From Miltoncostaea sp050249835 (GTDB taxonomy: Bacteria; Actinomycetota; Thermoleophilia; Miltoncostaeales; Miltoncostaeaceae), in the NCBI GenBank assembly GCA_050249835.1, contig JBFWPT010000005.1:1-64000 (forward strand): DNA of 64,000 bases, written 5' to 3'. The position numbers were made by a program, and so were the translations under genes. Positions within the stretch are counted from its first letter, which is position 1. Every line of letters starts with the position of its first letter. Shown here in pieces: positions 58,762 through 64,000 of this stretch. The notes under the pieces were generated by a model. It did not search any database, had not been told where the DNA came from, and saw nothing but the letters and a program-made list of their open reading frames with translations.

Positions 58762-61176
58762 ACGCCCGCACCCGACGCTCCGTCGGCCACCACGCAGTAC
58801 GACGCCGGGGACATCACGGTCCTCGAAGGCCTGGAGGCGGTCCGCCGCCGGCCGGGCATGTACATCGGCTCCACCGGACCCCGCGGCCTGCACCACCTGG
58901 TCTACGAGATCGTGGACAACAGCGTGGACGAGGCCCTCGCGGGCTACTGCGACCGGGTGCAGGTCACCCTGCATCCGGACGGCTCGTGCACGGTGTCCGA
59001 CAACGGCCGCGGCATCCCCGTGTCGGAGATGGACGGCCAGGGCGGCAAGAGCGCGCTCGAGGTGGTCCTCACCGTCCTCCACGCCGGCGGCAAGTTCGGC
59101 GGCGAGGGCTACAAGGTCTCCGGTGGCCTCCACGGCGTGGGATCCAGCGTGGTCAACGCCCTCTCCGAGACGCTGACCGCCGAGATCCACCGCGACGGCG
59201 GCGCGTTCCAGATGCGCTTCGCCCGCGGCGAGGCCCTCGGCGGCATCGAGCGGGTCGGCGACGCCGCCGACACCGGGACGACGATCACGTTCCTCCCGGA
59301 CCCGGACATCTTCGAGGAGCCGGACTTCGACTTCGAGACGCTGGCCCAGAGGTTCCGCGAGACCGCGTTCCTCACCAAGGGCCTGCGCATGGAGCTCGAC
59401 GACCAGCGCGGTGAGGGCCGCAGGGTCGAGTACCACTACGAGGGCGGCATCCGCGACTTCGTCCTGCACCTCAACGAGACGCGCGACGCCGTCCAGCGGG
59501 ACGTGGTGTACCTCGAGGCCGAGGGCCCGGAGGCCTCCCTCGAGGTCGCGATGCAGTGGACCGGGGCCTACTCCGAGGCCGTCTACTCCTTCGCGAACAA
59601 CATCAACACGCACGAGGGCGGCACCCACCTCACCGGGTTCCGCACGTCCCTCACCCGCACGCTCAACGACTACGCGCGCGCCAAGGGGCTCCTGAAGGAG
59701 AAGGACGACAACCTCGAGGGGCCGGACACCCGCGAGGGGCTCACGGCGATCATCTCGGTCAAGCTGCGCGAGCCGCAGTTCGAGGGCCAGACGAAGACCA
59801 AGCTCGGCAACTCCGAGATCACCGGGTTCGTCAACGCCGCCGTCAGCCAGCGCCTGGCCGAGTACCTCGAGGAGCACCCCACCGAGGCCCGGGCGATCTG
59901 CACGAAGGCCATCAACGCCTCCCAGGCCCGCCTGGCCGCCCGCAAGGCGCGCGACCTCGCCCGCCGCAAGGGCGCGATGGACTCCACGAGCCTGCCGGGC
60001 AAGCTCGCCGACTGCTCCGACCGCGACCCGGCCTCGACCGAGATCTTCCTCGTCGAGGGCGACTCCGCGGGCGGCTCGGCGATCATGGCCCGCCAGTCGA
60101 GCTTCCAGGCGATCCTGCCCCTGCGCGGCAAGATCATCAACGTGGAGAAGGCCCGGATCGACAAGGTCCTCTCCAACACCGAGATCCAGGCGATCATCAC
60201 GGCGATGGGCACGGGCATCGACGAGGACTTCGTCCTCGAGAAGGCCCGGTACCACAAGCTCATCATCATGACCGACGCCGACGTGGACGGCGCCCACATC
60301 CGGACGCTCATCCTGACGTTCCTGTTCCGGCACATGCGGCCGCTCATCGAGAGCGGCTACGTGTACATCGCCTGCCCGCCGCTCTACAAGGTGAAGCAGG
60401 GCAACCAGGAGCAGTACATCGAGAAGGAGAGCGAGCTCGAGGACTGGCTCCTGGAGCGCAACCTGGGCGACCTGAAGCTGGAGGACGCCGAGGGGCGGTC
60501 CAACGGCCTCACCCGCGCCCGCTACCAGCGGTTCCAGCGGGCCCTGAAGGAGCACGAGGCCTGGGCCGGCAACCTGCGGGCCACGTTCGGCGGCGCGACG
60601 ATCGACTTCCTGCAGGAGCACGGCCTCGTGGAGGCCGAGCCGGCCGACATCGAGGCGCTCGGGCAGGCCATCGACGCGGCGTCCGGCGAGCGCGCGACGC
60701 TCACGGTGGAGGGGGTCGACGAGGAGGCCGGCACGATGCTGGCCCGCTCGGTCGAGGCCCGCACCGGCGAGGCGCGCACGGTCACGATCCCGCTCGAGGT
60801 GTTCCGCACCCGCGAGCTCGCGGGCCTGCGCGGCGCCCGCGCCAAGCTGCGCGACCAGATCGGCACGGCGCCGTTCCGGCTCTCCCGCGGGGCACGGTCG
60901 CGCACCCCGGCGACGTACGACGCGCTGCGGCTCGCCGTCCTCGAGCTCTGCCGGGAGGGCGTCCAGCTCTCGCGCTTCAAGGGCCTCGGCGAGATGAACA
61001 GCGAGCAGCTCTGGGAGACCACGATGGACCCGGAGCGGCGCATCCTGCAGCGGGTGATGATGGAGGACGAGGCCGCTGTCGGCGAGCTGTTCTCCAAGCT
61101 GATGGGCGACAAGGTGGAGCCCCGCCGGGCCTTCATCGAGGACAACGCCCGTAGCGTCGCCAACCTGGATGTGTAG
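58759..61176 (+). CDS. gyrB: DNA gyrase subunit B (apparent ATC start)
   Basis: About 805 residues: YDAGDITVLEGLEAVRRRPGMYIGSTGPRGLHHLVYEIVDNSVDEALAGY (ATP domain), DNGRGIPV, KVSGGLHGVGSSVVNALS, TOPRIM with EGDSAGGSA (near 433) and DADVDGAHIRTL, and the C-terminal FKGLGEMNSEQLWETTMDPE. A block of about 170 residues (about 555-730) is inserted in TOPRIM, at the site where E. coli-type GyrB has one. The first ATG in frame (58858) would remove the conserved YDAGDITVLEGLEAVRRRPG, so ATC 58759 behind AGGAGG is the best start. It introduces negative supercoils with GyrA, 34 bases downstream. Confidence 0.95.
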   Translation: MTPAPDAPSATTQYDAGDITVLEGLEAVRRRPGMYIGSTGPRGLHHLVYEIVDNSVDEALAGYCDRVQVTLHPDGSCTVSDNGRGIPVSEMDGQGGKSALEVVLTVLHAGGKFGGEGYKVSGGLHGVGSSVVNALSETLTAEIHRDGGAFQMRFARGEALGGIERVGDAADTGTTITFLPDPDIFEEPDFDFETLAQRFRETAFLTKGLRMELDDQRGEGRRVEYHYEGGIRDFVLHLNETRDAVQRDVVYLEAEGPEASLEVAMQWTGAYSEAVYSFANNINTHEGGTHLTGFRTSLTRTLNDYARAKGLLKEKDDNLEGPDTREGLTAIISVKLREPQFEGQTKTKLGNSEITGFVNAAVSQRLAEYLEEHPTEARAICTKAINASQARLAARKARDLARRKGAMDSTSLPGKLADCSDRDPASTEIFLVEGDSAGGSAIMARQSSFQAILPLRGKIINVEKARIDKVLSNTEIQAIITAMGTGIDEDFVLEKARYHKLIIMTDADVDGAHIRTLILTFLFRHMRPLIESGYVYIACPPLYKVKQGNQEQYIEKESELEDWLLERNLGDLKLEDAEGRSNGLTRARYQRFQRALKEHEAWAGNLRATFGGATIDFLQEHGLVEAEPADIEALGQAIDAASGERATLTVEGVDEEAGTMLARSVEARTGEARTVTIPLEVFRTRELAGLRGARAKLRDQIGTAPFRLSRGARSRTPATYDALRLAVLELCREGVQLSRFKGLGEMNSEQLWETTMDPERRILQRVMMEDEAAVGELFSKLMGDKVEPRRAFIEDNARSVANLDV

Positions 61177-61210
61177 AGCCCCCCTGACTCCCGACTCAGG
61201 ACTCCGATAG

Positions 61211-63730
61211 ATGGCAATCGACCGCCACGGGCGCATCGAGCCGCGCGAGCTCGAGCGCGAGATGAGCTCGTCGTACCTCGACTACGCGATGAGCGTGATC
61301 GTGGGCCGCGCGCTCCCGGACGTGCGCGACGGGCTGAAGCCCGTCCACCGCCGGGTGCTCTTCGCGATGCACGACATGGGGCTGCAGCCCGACCGCGCCT
61401 ACGTGAAGAGCGCGAACATCGTCGGCCGCGTGATGGGTGAGTTCCACCCCCACGGCGACTCGGCGATCTACGACACGCTCGTCCGCCTGGCCCAGGACTT
61501 CGCGTCCCGGTACCCGCTCGTCGACGGCCAGGGGAACTTCGGCTCGTCCGAGTTCGCCGCCGCCGCCATGCGGTACACCGAGGCCCGCCTCTCCCGCCTC
61601 GCCACGGAGATGCTGCGGGACATCGACGAGGACACGGTCGACGACGTCCCGACGTACGACGACCGCCGCTCCGAGCCGGTCGTGCTGCCCGCCCGGGTGC
61701 CCAACCTGCTCATCAACGGCTCGTCGGGCATCGCCGTCGGCATGGCCACGAACATCCCCCCGCACAACATCGGGGAGACGATCGACGCGGTGGTCGCCCT
61801 CATCGACGACCCGGCGATCGAGGTCGAGGGCCTCATGCAGCACATCAAGGCGCCGGACTTCCCGACGGGCGGCATCATCGTCGGCCGCGCCGGCGTGGTG
61901 GACGCGTACCGCACCGGCCGCGGCCGGGTGGTCGTGCGCGGGCGGGCCCACAACGAGCCCCTCAAGCACGGCCGCAACGCGATCGTCTTCACCGAGCTGC
62001 CGTACCAGGTCAACAAGGCCGAGCTCATCCGCAAGATGGCCGACCTGGCCAACGACAAGGTCATCCCCGAGATCGCCGACCTGCGCGACGAGAGCGGCCG
62101 CGACGGGGTCCGCGTGGTCGTGGAGCTCCGGCGCGACGCGGTCCCGATGGTCGCGCTCAACAAGCTCTACAAGCACACCGCGGCCCAGAGCACGTTCGGC
62201 GTCAACGCCATCGCCCTGGTCGACGGCGTCCCGCGCACCCTCGGCCTCAAGGACATGCTGCGCCACTACCTGGCGCACCAGAAGGAGGTCGTCACCCGGC
62301 GCTCGCGGTACCGCCTCGCCCGCGCCGAGGCCCGCGCCCACATCCTCGAGGGCCTCCTCAAGGCGCTCGGCCACCTCGACGAGGTCATCGCGCTCATCCG
62401 CGCCGCGGCCGACCCCGAGACGGCCCGCGAGGGCCTCATGTCGCGCTTCGACCTCACCGAGGTCCAGGCGCGCGCGATCCTCGACCTGCGCCTCCAGCGC
62501 CTCACCCAGCTCGAGGCCGGGAAGATCCAGGCCGAGTACGACGAGCTGCAGCAGCGCATCGCCGAGCTGCGCGCGATCCTCGGCGACGAGGCCCGCGTGT
62601 ACGCCCTCATCCGCGAGGAGCTGCTCGAGATCCGCGGCCGCTTCGCCGACGAGCGCCGCACCGAGATCGTGCCCGGCGAGGGCGACATCGACCTCGAGGA
62701 CCTCATCGCCGAGGAGGAGATGGTCATCTCCATCTCCAACGGCGGCTACGTCAAGCGCCTCCCGGTCTCGACCTACCGGGCGCAGGGCCGCGGCGGCAAG
62801 GGCCTGCGCGGGGTGCGCCTCAAGGACGACGACTACATCGAGCACCTCTTCATCGCCTCGACGCACCACTACCTGCTGTTCTTCACGAACACGGGCAAGG
62901 TGTACCGGCAGAAGGTGCACGAGCTCCCCCAGGGCTCCCGCGACTCCCGCGGCCGGCACATCGCCAACATCCTCGCGCTGCACCCCGACGAGAAGGTGCG
63001 TGCGGTGTTCGCCACCCGCGACTACGGCGAGGGCAAGTACCTCGTGCTCGCGACCCGCGAGGGAATGGTCAAGAAGACCGAGATGCGCTCCTACGACACC
63101 GTGCTGCGCGAGAAGGGCCTCACGGCCATCCAGCTGCAGGACGACGACGAGCTCGTGGGCGTCCAGCTCACCGACGGCGACGAGGACCTGCTCGTGGTGT
63201 CGGCCCGCGGCCAGGCCGCGCGCTTCTACGAGCAGCAGGTGCGCCCGATGGGCCGCGACACCCGCGGGGTCCGCGCCATGAACCTCGACGAGGGCGACCG
63301 GGTGCTCACCATCTGCGTCGCCCGCGACGACGAGGAGCTCCTCGTCGTGACCGGCAACGGGTACGGCAAGCGCACCCCGATGAGCGACTACCCCCGCAAG
63401 GGGCGCCCCACCAAGGGCGTGCGCACGATCAAGGTCACCGACCGCAAGGGCGAGCTCATCACCGCCCGCCCGGTGCGCGAGGGCCAGGAGCTTCTGCTCA
63501 TCTCGCTGCTCGGCCAGGTCATCCGGATCCGGGTGGACGACGTGCGCCGCACGGGCCGCTCCACCGAGGGCGTCCGCGTGATGAACATGGCCGAGGACGA
63601 CATCGTCTGCGGCGTCGCCTCCGTGGTGGAGCCCGGCGAGGCCGACACGGCCGGCACCGGCGATCCGTCCGAGGTGCCCGACGACACGGTCATGGACGGC
63701 GGCTCGCTGCCCGCCGGGGACGCCGGATAG
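61211..63730 (+). CDS. gyrA: DNA gyrase subunit A
   Basis: An 839-residue type IIA topoisomerase subunit: SSSYLDYAMSVIVGRALPDVRDGLKPVHRRVLFAM, the quinolone-determining HPHGDSAIYDT (Ser84 and Asp88, sensitive-type residues), catalytic Tyr122 in AMRYTEARL, and a C-terminal beta-pinwheel with the GyrA box QGRGGKG near residue 525, which marks gyrase over topoisomerase IV. The loop before Tyr122 is GSSEFAAAAMRY, one residue shorter than the E. coli GSIDGDSAAAMRY. The C-terminus ends in an acidic tail. The stop TAG shares its G with the next GTG. Confidence 0.97.
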   Translation: MAIDRHGRIEPRELEREMSSSYLDYAMSVIVGRALPDVRDGLKPVHRRVLFAMHDMGLQPDRAYVKSANIVGRVMGEFHPHGDSAIYDTLVRLAQDFASRYPLVDGQGNFGSSEFAAAAMRYTEARLSRLATEMLRDIDEDTVDDVPTYDDRRSEPVVLPARVPNLLINGSSGIAVGMATNIPPHNIGETIDAVVALIDDPAIEVEGLMQHIKAPDFPTGGIIVGRAGVVDAYRTGRGRVVVRGRAHNEPLKHGRNAIVFTELPYQVNKAELIRKMADLANDKVIPEIADLRDESGRDGVRVVVELRRDAVPMVALNKLYKHTAAQSTFGVNAIALVDGVPRTLGLKDMLRHYLAHQKEVVTRRSRYRLARAEARAHILEGLLKALGHLDEVIALIRAAADPETAREGLMSRFDLTEVQARAILDLRLQRLTQLEAGKIQAEYDELQQRIAELRAILGDEARVYALIREELLEIRGRFADERRTEIVPGEGDIDLEDLIAEEEMVISISNGGYVKRLPVSTYRAQGRGGKGLRGVRLKDDDYIEHLFIASTHHYLLFFTNTGKVYRQKVHELPQGSRDSRGRHIANILALHPDEKVRAVFATRDYGEGKYLVLATREGMVKKTEMRSYDTVLREKGLTAIQLQDDDELVGVQLTDGDEDLLVVSARGQAARFYEQQVRPMGRDTRGVRAMNLDEGDRVLTICVARDDEELLVVTGNGYGKRTPMSDYPRKGRPTKGVRTIKVTDRKGELITARPVREGQELLLISLLGQVIRIRVDDVRRTGRSTEGVRVMNMAEDDIVCGVASVVEPGEADTAGTGDPSEVPDDTVMDGGSLPAGDAG

Positions 63731-64000
63731 TGCCCGAGGCCTCCGGTCCACCCCCCGCGCCACGCCGCGGCGAGGCGGGCCGGGGCCCCGAGTGGCGGGT
63801 CGAGGGGGCCCCGCCCCCCGCGCCCCCGAAGGAGGAGGCCCGCGGCTCGCGGATGCCGCGCATGCCCGGCGGCGCCCGCTTCTGGTGGATCCTCCTCGCG
63901 CTGCTCGCCCTGAACTGGTTCATCGTCTCGCTGATCCCCGACCGGGAGAGCCGTCTCTCGGTGCCGTACACCGAGTTCCGGGAGCAGGTGCAGGCGGGGA
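63730..64000 (+). CDS. ftsH: FtsH-like membrane protease, N-terminal part (cut by window end)
   Basis: Open frame from GTG 63730 to the edge (90 codons). About 50 residues rich in Pro, Gly and Arg lead to a membrane helix (RFWWILLALLALNWFIVSL), followed by RLSVPYTEFREQVQAG. Helix plus (V)PYTEFxxxVxAG is the start of the FtsH periplasmic domain. The AAA+ and zinc protease domains lie outside the window, so the call rests on this motif. The long Pro-rich cytosolic lead is unusual; GTG may not be the true start, and ATG codons at 63852 and 63861 (MPRMPGG) are alternatives. Confidence 0.65.
   Translation, partial: MPEASGPPPAPRRGEAGRGPEWRVEGAPPPAPPKEEARGSRMPRMPGGARFWWILLALLALNWFIVSLIPDRESRLSVPYTEFREQVQAG

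Noticed and set aside
58858..58860. ATG as gyrB start
   Set aside because: It would delete the conserved YDAGDITVLEGLEAVRRRPG and has no Shine-Dalgarno, unlike ATC 58759.
58660..61236. 858-codon open frame antisense to gyrB
   Set aside because: Same reason: third-position GC bias keeps the antisense frame open; no recognisable protein.
61196..63763. 855-codon open frame antisense to gyrA
   Set aside because: Low-complexity His/Asp/Val/Arg product that mirrors gyrA codon pattern; no start signal or family motif.

Overview
The window is chromosomal DNA of very high GC content, coding-dense, with frequent GTG starts and many genes joined by 4-base ATGA/GTGA overlaps. Gene content (F420-type luciferase-like oxidoreductase, TatA/TatC, a BFN-domain nuclease, GT20 trehalose-phosphate synthase, ParAB-RsmG-Jag-YidC-YidD-RnpA-RpmH next to DnaA-DnaN-RecF-DciA-GyrBA) points to a deep-branching actinobacterium. 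Thermoleophilia is my best guess, by inference only. No insertion sequence, prophage, CRISPR array or rRNA operon was seen.

Layout. 1-7.1 kb: a secreted Pro-rich protein (cut by the window edge), a HAD hydrolase, a small anchored protein, a class A penicillin-binding protein, a large polytopic membrane protein and an endonuclease/exonuclease/phosphatase protein. 7.1-14.7 kb: one tightly overlapped minus-strand operon for envelope glycoconjugate assembly (GT2, GT4, methyltransferase, flippase-like protein, DUF2079, small membrane protein, PIG-V-like GT-C, GST-like). 14.8-19.9 kb: a small secreted protein, a membrane M28-like pseudo-peptidase, a GT20-moaC-mogA operon and an FtsX-ectodomain-like lipoprotein. 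20-43.7 kb: a long plus-strand surface-polysaccharide region with two O-antigen-ligase-like proteins, four GT4 domains, two ATP-grasp enzymes, a deacetylase-GT4 fusion, an initiating sugar transferase, a Wzz-like protein, two paralogous beta-propellers, a MurJ-like flippase, a UDP-glucuronate decarboxylase-like SDR and an ABC ATPase with no permease beside it. 43.7-48.4 kb: tatC/tatA, chorismate mutase, BFN nuclease, tRNA-Ile(GAT) and a NarL-type two-component pair.

48.3-64 kb is the replication-origin region. On the minus strand lie rpmH-rnpA-yidD-yidC-jag-rsmG-parA-parB, with a parS site inside rsmG. On the plus strand lie a GHKL ATPase-winged-helix gene, dnaA, dnaN, recF, dciA, gyrB, gyrA and the start of ftsH. 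DnaA-box-like sites between rpmH and the GHKL gene mark the likely oriC.

Most interesting points: gyrB has no ATG/GTG/TTG/CTG available and seems to start at ATC behind an ideal Shine-Dalgarno; the orphan ABC ATPase likewise lacks a normal start; an apparently uncharacterised GHKL-HTH protein sits between the DnaA boxes and dnaA; GyrB carries a Gram-negative-type TOPRIM insert; a deacetylase is fused to a GT4; an M28-like protein has lost its metal ligands; a lipoprotein resembles the FtsX ectodomain; and several operons appear to be transcribed leaderless.
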